Source: Smaragdicoccus niigatensis DSM 44881 = NBRC 103563 (lineage in GTDB: Bacteria > Actinomycetota > Actinomycetes > Mycobacteriales > Mycobacteriaceae). From it: 64,000 nucleotides of DNA. The notes under the pieces are model-generated. The model searched no databases. It was not told the DNA's origin and saw only the letters and a list, made by a program, of their open reading frames with translations. Made by a program: the position numbers and the translations under genes. Location of the stretch: the NCBI RefSeq assembly GCF_000380645.1, contig NZ_AQXZ01000011.1:62001-126000 (forward strand), read 5' to 3'. Shown one piece after another: positions 36,922-45,512 of this stretch. How positions within the stretch are numbered: the first letter of the stretch is position 1; every line of letters begins with the position of its first letter.

Positions 36922-38451
36922 GTGAAGTCCGCAGCCGACACCACCTCGCGGTTCGCGCCGGCTGCCGTCTCGATCCTGGCACTGGCGATCTCCGCGTGGG
37001 GCATCGGTCGGCCGTCTTTCTGGTACGACGAAGCGGCCACGATATCGGCGATCAACCGGCCGTGGCACGACATGGTCGCGATGCTCGGGAACGTCGACGC
37101 GGTGCATGGTGCGTACTACTTCGTCATGTACGGCTGGCTCCAGATCACCGGCGATTTCGGCTTGTCCGAATTCGGCTCCCGGCTGCCGTCTGCGCTCGCC
37201 ATCGCAGCCGCGGCGGGCCTCATAGTCGTGCTGGGAACGAAGCTCGTCGATCGCCGGTTCGGAGTGGTCGCGGGACTCGTCCTGGCGACCCTCCCCCGCG
37301 TGCTGTGGACCGCGTCCGAAGCGCGGGGCTACGCCTTCACGGTGATGCTCGCGGTCGCGTCGACGCTGCTGGCGCTCATCGCGGCCGAACGAGGCAAGTG
37401 GTGGTGGGCGGCGTATGTCGCCACCAGTGTCGTGCTTGTCGTGTTCTTCGTTCCCGCGATCACAGTCGTGGGCGTGAACGTGCTGATCGTCGTGCTGCGG
37501 AACGGCTTCGCGCCCATCGCCGAACTGCTCATTTCGAGCATCGCGGTGGGGTTGATCAACGCACCTTTCGCCGCATTCGCGCAGAGCCAGACCGAGCAGA
37601 TCTCCTGGATGGCTCCCGTCACGCGACAGACGCTCGTCGACGCGGTGCTCCTGCAGTACACCGAGGAATCACCCGCCTACCTCATCCTCGGAATCGTGGT
37701 GGTTCTGGCCGCACTAACCGCTGCTCTGTGGCGATCCGTGCCGAAGCCGGTGTGGCACGCCGCCGTGGCGGGTGCCCTGCTGGCGGCGATTCCCACCATG
37801 GTGACCCTGGTCTACTCCGCGTTCGTGACGCCGACATACGTGCCCCGGTACATGTCATTCACCGCACCTGGGGTCGCACTGGTTCTCGCGGCGGCGATCC
37901 GGGCGCTGGCCCGCCACCGGGATTGGGTGGCAGCGGTTCTCGTCGCGGCTCTTGCCCTCGCTGCGGTTCCCGCGTTCCTCGCGCAGCGCGGTCCCTACGG
38001 GCGAGCCGGCGGGAGCGACTTCTCCCAGGTCGCCGACTTCGTCGGCAGCCACGCGCGGGCGGGAGATTGCGTCGCGTTCGAGCCGGTCCTGAGCTGGAGC
38101 CCCACCTCACAGCGAATAGTCATGCGCGCCAAGCCGGTTCAGTTCCGCGGACTCCGGGACATCGGACCGAGCGTCGACGCCGTGGCGGGCGACAAGCTGT
38201 GGGACGACCCGCGGCCGGTAGGTGACTACACCGAATGGGCCTCAGATTGCTCGGTCGTCTGGGCGGTGACCGATCGCGAACGCACGGTCAGGAGCAGCGT
38301 CCGGCCGTGCGGTTGCATCCCGTGGTTCTTCGACCCGTTCCACTTCGAGAACTCGCCGCTCTACCGCGCGCTCCAAGCGAGCGGACTGAGTGTCGATTCG
38401 CGCACTCAGTTCAACGATTCACAGGTTGTTCGGATGGCTCGGTCACGATGA
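36922..38451 (+). CDS. GT-C fold membrane glycosyltransferase (PMT/ArnT-like)
   Basis: A 509-aa polytopic protein with about ten TM helices. The first external loop carries the acidic pair typical of GT-C enzymes (FWYDEAATI, D34-E35), which activates a polyprenyl-phosphate sugar donor. The C-terminal ~130 residues are extracytoplasmic and contain three cysteines. In this type of organism such enzymes decorate cell-wall glycans or lipoglycans, or mannosylate proteins. Neither donor nor acceptor can be told from the sequence. The GTG start is supported by TACGGT six bases upstream. The 3' end overlaps the convergent putative endonuclease gene by 41 bp. Confidence 0.87.
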   Translation: MKSAADTTSRFAPAAVSILALAISAWGIGRPSFWYDEAATISAINRPWHDMVAMLGNVDAVHGAYYFVMYGWLQITGDFGLSEFGSRLPSALAIAAAAGLIVVLGTKLVDRRFGVVAGLVLATLPRVLWTASEARGYAFTVMLAVASTLLALIAAERGKWWWAAYVATSVVLVVFFVPAITVVGVNVLIVVLRNGFAPIAELLISSIAVGLINAPFAAFAQSQTEQISWMAPVTRQTLVDAVLLQYTEESPAYLILGIVVVLAALTAALWRSVPKPVWHAAVAGALLAAIPTMVTLVYSAFVTPTYVPRYMSFTAPGVALVLAAAIRALARHRDWVAAVLVAALALAAVPAFLAQRGPYGRAGGSDFSQVADFVGSHARAGDCVAFEPVLSWSPTSQRIVMRAKPVQFRGLRDIGPSVDAVAGDKLWDDPRPVGDYTEWASDCSVVWAVTDRERTVRSSVRPCGCIPWFFDPFHFENSPLYRALQASGLSVDSRTQFNDSQVVRMARSR

Positions 38452-39283
38452 AGCCGCGGAGGCGGGCCTGCTGCGCGATGTCGGTGCGAAAGACGTCGAG
38501 GTTCGACAGCGTGTAAAGCCCGTCGATGGCATCGCTGTCCCACAGATCCCACAGCCGCTTGAGGTCGGCCTTGCGCGATTGCCAGCCCATTCCGTCGATC
38601 ACCGCGCAGATGAATTGGCGCGGCAGGCGAACCTCCGCCATTTCCTGGATTTCGCGAACGGCATCGGTCAGCTTCGAACCCGTGGAGTCGAAGCCCTTCG
38701 CCGCAACCGCGATGACGGCGTCGGACCCGGCCGGGATCGCGAGATCGCAGGGAGCGGTCAGTCCGTGTTTGCCGACGAATCGCGTGCGCGTCTCGCACGG
38801 CAATCCGAGTTCCACGGCGATGTTCTCGATCTCGTCCTCGACGCTCCGCCCGGACGCTGCCGCGGCGTTGGCCCGAACCCGGCCTCCGGCCCGCGCGGCG
38901 AGCACATCACCGAACGTGTAGGTCCTGGTCAGCTGCGCGTTCAGCAGTTCGACGACCCGGAATTCACGGTCGAATCGGGACACGAAACCGTCCGGATCGG
39001 ATCGCACGACACGCTCGACCGACGTCGTGCCGAACAGCCTGCGCATCTCATTTCGCAGGCGTTCCTGGCTCATGCCGAGCACCAAACCGAGGACGTAGGC
39101 CGCATCCCGATTGTTCGCGACCCACCAGATCAGCGAGTCGGTCGTGAAGGGCGCCCACGCCTCGAGATCGAGCGCCACGCTCTTGATGTCCGACGCCTCG
39201 ACCGTCTCGGCGACGGGATCGATGTCGGCGCTGAGCTTCGAGAGCGACGTCAGATACTCGTCGAACGTGAGACTTGCACTCAT
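38411..39283 (-). CDS. Putative type II restriction endonuclease
   Basis: A 290-aa protein whose start overlaps the stop of an adenine methyltransferase by four bases (ATGA), the classic layout of a restriction-modification pair. A PD-(D/E)xK-like core can be proposed: acidic helix VEDEIE (149-153), PCDLAIP with D180, and AVIAVAAKG with K196. The usual Glu of ExK is replaced by Ala, so the metal-binding residue would have to come from elsewhere. FDSTGSKLTDAVREI follows. The N-terminal ~120 residues are helical and may recognise DNA. I infer the function from context and this weak motif. It has no detectable resemblance to other window genes. Confidence 0.62.
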   Translation of the reverse strand: MSASLTFDEYLTSLSKLSADIDPVAETVEASDIKSVALDLEAWAPFTTDSLIWWVANNRDAAYVLGLVLGMSQERLRNEMRRLFGTTSVERVVRSDPDGFVSRFDREFRVVELLNAQLTRTYTFGDVLAARAGGRVRANAAAASGRSVEDEIENIAVELGLPCETRTRFVGKHGLTAPCDLAIPAGSDAVIAVAAKGFDSTGSKLTDAVREIQEMAEVRLPRQFICAVIDGMGWQSRKADLKRLWDLWDSDAIDGLYTLSNLDVFRTDIAQQARLRGFIVTEPSEQPVNR

Positions 39284-40326
39284 GTGGCGATGAACAGGTA
39301 CTCGTCGACGGTTCGGCGGGTGGCCGCCGCGTGGGTGCCGAACGAGTACGTGTGCTGGATCGGCCGGACAGTCACATTGTCTTTGAACTCGCGCAGGAGA
39401 CCGACGATGGTGTCGGCATCAGGCACCGCGTTGCTGCTGTACGAGACGACCAGAGCCGATTCATGAAAGCGCTTGAACGCCATGCGAAGTGCCTCTTCCG
39501 CGGTGCGCTTGTAGGCGAACGGCGTGTACTTCTTCGCAATCTTCTTCGTCTTGGTTTGGTCCATGATCTGCTGGCCGCGCCAGTAGATGGAGAGCCCCTC
39601 GAGGAAGTGGTAGCGCTTCATGTAGTCGGCATCGTCGCGCGGCGGCGCGTAGGGCGGGTCAAGGTAGACGACGTCGAAACCGGTGGGAACGGCGAACACA
39701 TCACCGGTCATCGCGGTGTGTGTCTGACCGTTGTCGAAGACGGAGTCGTTGTACTTCTCGGCATGCTCGAGGAAGTGCTCACGCAGGGAGATCGACAGGT
39801 CACGACGGCCGTCGTTGTATTTGGCCGAGTCGGTGAACGTGAACACGCCCCGCGGTTGGCGGCGCGCTGCCGACAGGACGAGCGCCGAGATCGCCACCGC
39901 GCGCTTGTTCCCGCTCATCGTGTCGATGTGTGACCACGCACTGTCGAGGAAGCGGCGATCGTCGTCGTTGAAGTACAGCCCGGCGAACGTCTGCTGAATG
40001 AAGTCACGGTCGTCCGCAGCGGGTCCGCAGATGGTCGCGATGTCCGCCGCGGTCAGCCGGTCTGCATTGTTCACCGTGGTCGCCGTGGCGATGACGCCGG
40101 GAAAGTTCAGAAAGTCATTCGACGTGACGGCGTAACCCATCGACTTCAGCAAATAGGACACGACGCCCGACCCGGAGAACGCGTCGAGCGCGGTGCTGCC
40201 GCCGACCTCCTCGAACACCTCGGCAAGCGCCGGGATCAATCGGTACTTCGACCCCATGTACCGCAAGCGTGGGTACCCGAACGCACGCTCGACGGCTGCC
40301 TCACGGGAGGCGAGAGAGGTGGACAC
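39280..40326 (-). CDS. DNA N6-adenine methyltransferase (D12 class)
   Basis: Transfers methyl from S-adenosylmethionine to adenine in a specific DNA sequence. The motif order is that of the alpha/Dam-like group: motif X YMGSKYRL (23-30), motif I DAFSGSG (48-54), and motif IV DPPY (223-226). Length 348 aa is somewhat above Dam (about 280). The recognition sequence cannot be predicted. A CATACT hexamer six bases before the GTG suggests a leaderless mRNA, so methylase is made ahead of the coupled downstream endonuclease, as expected for self-protection. Confidence 0.88.
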   Translation of the reverse strand: MSTSLASREAAVERAFGYPRLRYMGSKYRLIPALAEVFEEVGGSTALDAFSGSGVVSYLLKSMGYAVTSNDFLNFPGVIATATTVNNADRLTAADIATICGPAADDRDFIQQTFAGLYFNDDDRRFLDSAWSHIDTMSGNKRAVAISALVLSAARRQPRGVFTFTDSAKYNDGRRDLSISLREHFLEHAEKYNDSVFDNGQTHTAMTGDVFAVPTGFDVVYLDPPYAPPRDDADYMKRYHFLEGLSIYWRGQQIMDQTKTKKIAKKYTPFAYKRTAEEALRMAFKRFHESALVVSYSSNAVPDADTIVGLLREFKDNVTVRPIQHTYSFGTHAAATRRTVDEYLFIAT

Positions 40327-40332
40327 CGATTA

Positions 40333-40338
40333 AGTATG
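40333..40338 (-). promoter_or_regulatory. -10-like hexamer CATACT of the methyltransferase gene
   Basis: 6 nt before the GTG at 40326. Five of six positions match TATACT. Confidence 0.35.
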
Positions 40339-40366
40339 GCGGCAACCACCGACAAGTCCGGCGCAG

Positions 40367-41371
40367 CTACCGGCTGATGTTGGCAAGAAGCCTGGCACGC
40401 GCCGACTGCCACGCGGTCGAGGTAACGACGGCGAATTCCTGATGCCCGACGCCTGGCAACGCGAGGAGTTCGGCGGGGTCTCCGAGTCGCCTGGCCGCGG
40501 CGACATAGCGACGAGCCTGCTCGATCGGCACCGCCTTGTCCTCAACGCCATGCACACAACACACCCGAATGCCGGTCGGCAGCAGGTCGATCGGGGAGGC
40601 GATCCGGTACCGCTCGGGGAACGTCGCCTCGGTTCCGCCGAGGAACGGCAGAACCCACTCGTCACCGAAGCCCGTGGTGCTGAGGTCGAATACGCCGGCC
40701 ATCGTCAACGCGGTCTTCACCTTGACGCGCGGCGCGCTTCCCGGCGCGCCCGCGGGCAATCGGGGGCGAGACGCCGTCCAAGCAGCCAGGTGGCCACCCG
40801 CGGAGTGGCCCGTCACGTGGACGCCGGTGAATTTGAGCGGCGCTGGAACGGTATGAGGAAGGTCAGCGACGAAGTCGACGGCGGCCGCGACGTCAGTCAA
40901 GGTCGTCGGCCAGCCTCCACCGCCGCCGACCCGCCGGTATTCGATGTTCCACACCGCCACTCCGTGCGACGCAAGGTCACGGGCAAGCGGCGTCATGTAT
41001 CCGAGCCCGATGGGCTCGCGCCACCCACCGCCGTGGATCATCACGACGATCGGAAGTTCGGACATGCCCTCGGGCAAGAACAGGTCGCCGCCATTCTGTG
41101 GCGCTGGGCGCCCGCTGAGTGGCGGATAAGCGATCCGCTGCAAGGCGTTGACGCGGAACCGGCCCGAGAGGCCACTGCCCGGTGCAGGCGTCGACGTCGG
41201 CACGGGTTCGTGAAAACCCTGTGCAGATTCTGGTCGCGCTGACCCGGCGATTCGCCCACCGGTCATGGCCCCGGAGCAGCCGGCAACGGCTGCCGCGGCA
41301 CCCCCGGCGAGGAACGACAGCATGGCGCGCCGACTCAGCGGCGCACCCGTTCCTCCCGACCCGGACTCCAC
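40367..41371 (-). CDS. Tat-exported alpha/beta-hydrolase lipoprotein (esterase)
   Basis: A 334-aa secreted esterase. The N-terminus carries a twin-arginine signal (SRRAMLSFLAGG) ending in the lipobox VAGC, so it should be folded before export and lipid-anchored outside. The hydrolase domain has the oxyanion motif MIHGGGW, the nucleophile elbow GHSAGG and the catalytic His in GVGHQEF. This places it in the HGGG-type carboxylesterase/hormone-sensitive-lipase-like group. The GTG start is supported by TAACCT six bases upstream. The substrate is unknown; short-chain esters or cell-wall acyl groups are possible. Confidence 0.9.
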   Translation of the reverse strand: MESGSGGTGAPLSRRAMLSFLAGGAAAAVAGCSGAMTGGRIAGSARPESAQGFHEPVPTSTPAPGSGLSGRFRVNALQRIAYPPLSGRPAPQNGGDLFLPEGMSELPIVVMIHGGGWREPIGLGYMTPLARDLASHGVAVWNIEYRRVGGGGGWPTTLTDVAAAVDFVADLPHTVPAPLKFTGVHVTGHSAGGHLAAWTASRPRLPAGAPGSAPRVKVKTALTMAGVFDLSTTGFGDEWVLPFLGGTEATFPERYRIASPIDLLPTGIRVCCVHGVEDKAVPIEQARRYVAAARRLGDPAELLALPGVGHQEFAVVTSTAWQSARARLLANISR

Positions 41372-41377
41372 CGAACC

Positions 41378-41383
41378 AGGTTA
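41378..41383 (-). promoter_or_regulatory. -10 hexamer TAACCT of the Tat-exported esterase gene
   Basis: 6 nt before the GTG at 41371. Confidence 0.5.
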
Positions 41384-41457
41384 TGCCGCAGGCGAACTTG
41401 GCTGCAGCAAGCGAGTATCGGCACTCACGAAATCCACAGCACACATATGGACACGGC

Positions 41458-41955
41458 TCAGCCGCCGAACTTGGCTTTCAGGATTTCCTCGACTGGCTTG
41501 GGCAATGTCGTGTCGAAGTCGTTCATGCGTGCCCAGGTCGGAGTGATGGTGATGACGGCCATCTGGTCGTAGAGCTGGCGGACCTGGCCACCGAAGTCTT
41601 CCGAACCTCGTGCCGACATCGACTTCTTGCTCGCCTCGACGTATTCGTCCGGAACGCCATCGACGATGTCGACCGTCGCGGTGCCGCGGATGAGCAAACA
41701 ACGAGGTGGGAGCCCGTCATGGTCGATCGTGATGGCCACCTCCGGGCGCTCGCGAAGCGCCGCCACCTTCGGTGAGTTGACGACGGTCGCGAACGCGATC
41801 TTGCCGTCGGTCAACCAGAAACCGATCGGGATCACGCGCGGTGTTCCGTCTTTGGCGACGTAGCCGACCCGCATGAGGGTGGAAGCCCGGAGCATCTGTT
41901 CGGTGATGGGCTTGGTGAGTTCAGCTTTCAGAGCATCGACATCCATGGTGGTCAC
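41458..41955 (-). CDS. PNPOx-like flavin/F420-binding protein
   Basis: A 165-aa split-barrel protein of the pyridoxamine-5'-phosphate oxidase-like superfamily. The core VGYVAKDGTPRVIPIGFWLTD and PEVAITID... segments fit the FMN- or F420-binding group common in actinobacteria. Such proteins reduce or bind diverse small molecules, so no specific reaction is claimed. The start may be the GTG at 41955 or the ATG three codons later (41946); neither has a clear ribosome site. Confidence 0.82.
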   Translation of the reverse strand: MTTMDVDALKAELTKPITEQMLRASTLMRVGYVAKDGTPRVIPIGFWLTDGKIAFATVVNSPKVAALRERPEVAITIDHDGLPPRCLLIRGTATVDIVDGVPDEYVEASKKSMSARGSEDFGGQVRQLYDQMAVITITPTWARMNDFDTTLPKPVEEILKAKFGG

Positions 41956-41992
41956 GCTTGCTGATACCCGTTATCGGTGCCCGCGGAAACAG

Positions 41993-42024
41993 AAAATCCC
42001 CCACGGAACTCCGTGAGGGATTTT
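41993..42024 (-). terminator. Terminator after tRNA-Ser(CGA)
   Basis: 15-bp stem with one mismatch, outer arms AAAATCCC and GGGATTTT, so on the minus strand it ends in TTTT like an intrinsic terminator. Confidence 0.88.
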
Positions 42025-42026
42025 CT

Positions 42027-42114
42027 TGGCGGTGGCGGCGGGATTTGAACCCGCGGAGGCTTTCACCTCACACGCTTTCGAGGCGTGCTCCTTAGGCCGC
42101 TCGGACACGCCACC
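42027..42114 (-). tRNA. tRNA-Ser(CGA)
   Basis: The 88-nt gene has acceptor GGTGGCG/CGCCACC, discriminator G and encoded CCA, anticodon loop CTCGAAA (anticodon CGA), long variable arm, and T-loop GGTTCAAATCC. Confidence 0.97.
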
Positions 42115-42166
42115 GCCGAGAACTTTACCGTGACCGCGCCGGATCGCTAAATCGCCCGGTTACGAC

Positions 42167-42826
42167 CTACTTCGTGACGTCCGCACCGGTGCCGTCCAGG
42201 CGTACGGCGTCTGGCCCGACCGGGCTCGGATCGAAGGCCGGCGGTTTGGCGGGGTCGAACATCCCGGGGATCGTCTGGCAGGTCGCTCCGATTTCGGGAA
42301 CCGTGTATGGGTTGAGCCGCAGCGCGCTGATGAACTGGCTGATCCGCAGGTCAGAGACGTTGTCGACCTTCAGTTGGTGCCCCCAGCCCTGCAGGGAAAC
42401 GGCCTGGTCCATCCCCGGAAACGGCGACATGAGCAGGTACGGCACGCCATCCACATACCGCGCCAACTGCGCAACCTGACCGGCACTCAACCGTTCGGGG
42501 TCGTAGGCGATCCACACGGCGCCATGTTCGAGCGAGTGGACGGCCAACTCGGTGCGAATCGGGTCCGCATAGACGACTCCGGTGCAGTCGGCCCAGATGG
42601 CATCGTGCGGCCCACCCATCGGTGGCGTGCGGTCATAGGCGACGCGCTGGCCGCGTCCGACGTGCAGCGAATGGGCGTAGGACGCCACCTCGACGCCGGG
42701 AACCGCGAGGGACGGGTCGTGGTTGCTTTCGTCCGGCACCACCTGGCTCGCGACCGCGTGCCCTTCGATCGCGCACCCGGCAATCAGGAGAGAGCAGGCC
42801 AAGAGGGCAAACCGGGCGACAGACAT
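42167..42826 (-). CDS. DUF3105 lipoprotein
   Basis: A 219-aa exported lipoprotein (lipobox LIAGC, cysteine at about residue 18) with a DUF3105 domain, recognisable from AVHSLEHGAVWIAYDPE. It lies 12 bp after tadA in what looks like one operon. DUF3105 proteins are common in actinobacteria and their role is unknown. The conserved His residues (HS..H) could bind metal. Confidence 0.87.
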   Translation of the reverse strand: MSVARFALLACSLLIAGCAIEGHAVASQVVPDESNHDPSLAVPGVEVASYAHSLHVGRGQRVAYDRTPPMGGPHDAIWADCTGVVYADPIRTELAVHSLEHGAVWIAYDPERLSAGQVAQLARYVDGVPYLLMSPFPGMDQAVSLQGWGHQLKVDNVSDLRISQFISALRLNPYTVPEIGATCQTIPGMFDPAKPPAFDPSPVGPDAVRLDGTGADVTK

Positions 42827-42838
42827 TCGCCGTTTATA

Positions 42839-43300
42839 TCAGGACTCCGGGTGACGCTGCCGAGCGAAGAAGTCCTCCAGAAGCTGAGCGCACTCCGCTT
42901 CGAGGACTCCGCCGCGAACTTCGGGGCGGTGGTTGAGGCGCCGATCGCGAACCACGTCCCACAGCGATCCGACGGCACCGGTCTTCGGCTCCCAGGCGCC
43001 GAAAACGACCCGCCCAACCCGTGCCAGGACAAGGGCGCCGGCGCACATCGTGCACGGTTCGAGGGTCACCGCCAGGGTCACGCCGTCGAGGTGCCAGCCA
43101 TCGCCGTGGACCCGCGCAGCCTCCCGCAAGGCCAGGATCTCCGCATGCGCGGTCGGATCCCCCAACGCGTCTCGGGCATTCGCTGCGCGCGCGAGTTCTC
43201 TTCCGTTGGAATCGAATACGACGGCACCGACAGGAACGTCCCGCTCGCCCGCGAGCTTGGCCGCCGCTAGCGCCGCCCGAATGTAGTCCTCGTCCCTCAC
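42839..43300 (-). CDS. tadA: tRNA-specific adenosine deaminase
   Basis: Converts A34 to inosine in tRNA-Arg(ACG). The 153-aa protein has the zinc deaminase motifs HAE (TAHAEILALREA, with proton-shuttle Glu) and PCxxC (LEPCTMCAGAL). The start is the GTG at 43300, overlapping the upstream gene's TGA (GTGA). The frame continues upstream inside that gene without support. Its neighbours (TadA-associated protein upstream, tyrA beyond) repeat the mycobacterial Rv3752c-Rv3754 order. Confidence 0.95.
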   Translation of the reverse strand: MRDEDYIRAALAAAKLAGERDVPVGAVVFDSNGRELARAANARDALGDPTAHAEILALREAARVHGDGWHLDGVTLAVTLEPCTMCAGALVLARVGRVVFGAWEPKTGAVGSLWDVVRDRRLNHRPEVRGGVLEAECAQLLEDFFARQRHPES

Positions 43301-43833
43301 CGCTGCAGTTTGTCGAGGACCGCCGAATACTCGTCGGTGAATCCGAGCCGCTGCGCGATCATGCCGAGCTGCTCGTCCGGGTAGAGGTCTACGTCCGAGA
43401 CGATCACGCCGAGTACCGGTCCGGGCAGGCCGATGTCTTCGAGCAGGTTGAGGTCGCCCTCTTCCCACGGGTCGACGTCGTCGAGCTCATCGGGGTCGTA
43501 ATCCGGGACGTCGATGTTCAGCGCATCGAGAACATCGGCGGCAATGTCGTATTCGATCGCCGCGGTCGCATCCGAGAGCAGCAGGCGCGAGCCCGACGGA
43601 TGCGGACGAACGATGATGAAGAAGCCGTCGTCGACGTTGAGGAGGCCGAACACGGCTCCGGAGCTGCGAAGATCGCGCAGTTCCCGCTCCGCGTCCTTCA
43701 GGCTCGTCAACGCCTTTTCGGATAGCGCCTGGCAACGCCACTTGCTCTCCTCACGCACGACGCCCACCGCGAAGCCCTCGAGATCGTCGAGGTCACCTGA
43801 GGCGGCACTGCTGGAGGTCGGACGTTGAGCCAT
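43297..43833 (-). CDS. tRNA adenosine deaminase-associated protein
   Basis: A 178-aa acidic protein of the family always found beside tadA in actinobacteria (Rv3753c type). Recognisable parts are GFAVGVVREESKWRCQAL and the acidic middle YDPDELDDVDPWEE. Its function is unproven; a link to TadA is inferred from constant gene adjacency and here also from a 4-bp overlap. The ATG at 43833 is preceded by TACCTT six bases upstream, so the operon probably starts with a leaderless message. Confidence 0.9.
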   Translation of the reverse strand: MAQRPTSSSAASGDLDDLEGFAVGVVREESKWRCQALSEKALTSLKDAERELRDLRSSGAVFGLLNVDDGFFIIVRPHPSGSRLLLSDATAAIEYDIAADVLDALNIDVPDYDPDELDDVDPWEEGDLNLLEDIGLPGPVLGVIVSDVDLYPDEQLGMIAQRLGFTDEYSAVLDKLQR

Positions 43834-43839
43834 GCAGCC

Positions 43840-43845
43840 AAGGTA
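43840..43845 (-). promoter_or_regulatory. -10 hexamer TACCTT of the tadA operon
   Basis: 6 nt before the ATG at 43833. It faces away from the tyrA promoter. Confidence 0.45.
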
Positions 43846-43905
43846 GCCCGATATTGCGGAGTAGTTAAAGTCGTCCGCTGGATCTTCTTGCTGCAGACGG
43901 TGTGT

Positions 43906-43911
43906 CAGTCT
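43906..43911 (+). promoter_or_regulatory. -10-like hexamer CAGTCT of tyrA
   Basis: 7 nt before the GTG at 43919. Five of six positions fit TANNNT in context. Confidence 0.35.
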
Positions 43912-43918
43912 TGATGTC

Positions 43919-44878
43919 GTGCCCCGTTCTGCCCCGCCACCCGTATGCGTGATCGGTCTCGGACTCATCGGCGGTTCGCTCCTGCGGGCCGCCACTCAAG
44001 CGGGTCGCGATGCGTTTGCGTACAACCGCACTCGCGAGGCGGTGAAGGCTGCGCGCGACGAAGATTTCGAAGTCTCCGACAATCTGTCGGCCACGCTCGA
44101 ACGTGCCGAGTCGTCGAACGCGATCATCGTGGTCAGTGTTCCGATGCCGGCTGTCGACGCGATATTCGACATGATCGCCAGGCTTGCGCCGCAGTGCACC
44201 GTCACGGACGTCGTGAGCGTGAAGGGCGCGGTCCTTGACGCCGCTCGCCACCACGGGTTGGCGGAGCGGTTCGTCGGTGGACACCCGATGGCGGGTACCG
44301 CGGAATCGGGTTGGGCTGCATCGTTTCCCGAGTTGTTCCACGACGCGGCCTGGGTGGTTGCCGCCGAGTCCGACACCGATCCGAACCGGTGGCTCGACGT
44401 TGCTCAACTCGCGCTCGACTGTGGCGCCTTCGTGGTTCCGGCGAATGCGGCTGACCACGACCGAGCCGTTGCCCGGATCTCGCACCTCCCCCACGTGCTC
44501 GCCGAGACGCTCGCGATAGCCGGCGAAGCGGGACAGGACCTCGCGCTGGGTCTCGCCGCCGGATCGTTCCGCGACGGCACGCGCGTCGCGGGAGCCTCGC
44601 CAGCGATCGTCCGAGCGATCTGCGAGCCGAATGCAAAGGCGCTGCTCACCGCACTCGACGAGGCGCTCGGCGAACTTCAGCGCGTGCGCGAATCGCTGAC
44701 TGAAAAGGGAACCCTCGGCGACCTCGCAGATCGCGGCCACGCCGCTCGAACGCGGTACGAGAACGTCGAACGCAGCCCGATCGAGGGCATCAGCGTGGGC
44801 AAGGATGGCTGGGCCGAAAAAATGTGCGAAGCCGGACGCCGAGGCGGCGTCGTCCGCTCCCTAAACGAGCTCAGCTAG
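43919..44878 (+). CDS. tyrA: Prephenate dehydrogenase
   Basis: NAD-dependent oxidative decarboxylation of prephenate to 4-hydroxyphenylpyruvate in tyrosine synthesis. The 319-aa protein has the Rossmann motif VIGLGLIGGSL, the GGHPMAGTAESGW motif with the catalytic His, and DHDRAVARISHLPHVLA. No ACT or chorismate mutase domain is fused, so feedback control by such a domain is absent. It starts at GTG 43919, and the last 18 bp overlap the convergent glycolipid-binding gene. Confidence 0.95.
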   Translation: MPRSAPPPVCVIGLGLIGGSLLRAATQAGRDAFAYNRTREAVKAARDEDFEVSDNLSATLERAESSNAIIVVSVPMPAVDAIFDMIARLAPQCTVTDVVSVKGAVLDAARHHGLAERFVGGHPMAGTAESGWAASFPELFHDAAWVVAAESDTDPNRWLDVAQLALDCGAFVVPANAADHDRAVARISHLPHVLAETLAIAGEAGQDLALGLAAGSFRDGTRVAGASPAIVRAICEPNAKALLTALDEALGELQRVRESLTEKGTLGDLADRGHAARTRYENVERSPIEGISVGKDGWAEKMCEAGRRGGVVRSLNELS

Positions 44879-45466
44879 ACCGGGATAGTCGGTGACGATT
44901 CCGTCGTCGTCGAGTGTCAGGGTCGCCGTCGAGGTTGCGGTCTGAATCTGGATCGAATCGCCGTCGATCCGGTAGACGTGAATCGCCTCGTAGAGACTCA
45001 GGTCGATCAGGTTGACCATGAGCATCGGGACTTCGATCTCCCCGCCGACGCCTTGGCTCCGGAGCCGGCGCAGCGTCAGCGTGCTGAAGAACGGGCTGAG
45101 TCCGAGATCGAGGTCGATGGCACCACCGAAATTTGACCTGACCTGCGAGTTTCCGGTGATGACCGTCCAGAATCCCTCTTCATCGCGGGTCAGCGACGTG
45201 TGCTTGACGCCCGACTTCCGCGTCGTTCGAAGGGTGACCCGGTCGATGATGCCCTTGTCGTCGGTCGCCAGATCGTATGAGGCGCTGAAGGCGGGGTGCA
45301 GCGGACTCTGCGCCGCCACAATGCGTCCGGCCGCGCGAACTCGATTGCCGGCGATCTGAACTCGCGCCGACTCCATTCGCGGCTCGTCGTAGGCGCGCCA
45401 CGTCAGGATCGTGGGCCACTGTGCGTCGCCCGCGACTGCCGTCTCTGCGGTAAATGGCGTGGTCAC
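44861..45466 (-). CDS. Putative glycolipid-binding protein (PF06475 type)
   Basis: A 201-aa protein resembling the mycobacterial Rv3755c gene that also follows tyrA. Features include WPTILTWRAYDEPRMESARV at the start, regularly spaced beta strands, and a VTGNSQVRSNFGGAIDLDLGLSPFFSTL segment. The family's 'putative glycolipid-binding' label comes from structure-based annotation and the ligand is not established. No signal peptide. TACCGT six bases before the GTG indicates a leaderless transcript. Confidence 0.85.
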   Translation of the reverse strand: MTTPFTAETAVAGDAQWPTILTWRAYDEPRMESARVQIAGNRVRAAGRIVAAQSPLHPAFSASYDLATDDKGIIDRVTLRTTRKSGVKHTSLTRDEEGFWTVITGNSQVRSNFGGAIDLDLGLSPFFSTLTLRRLRSQGVGGEIEVPMLMVNLIDLSLYEAIHVYRIDGDSIQIQTATSTATLTLDDDGIVTDYPGLAELV

Positions 45467-45472
45467 TCCCCT

Positions 45473-45478
45473 ACGGTA
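45473..45478 (-). promoter_or_regulatory. -10 hexamer TACCGT of the glycolipid-binding gene
   Basis: 6 nt before the GTG at 45466. Confidence 0.45.
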
Positions 45479-45512
45479 GATGACCAGACGGTGAACAGCG
45501 CGTCAGACGGTG

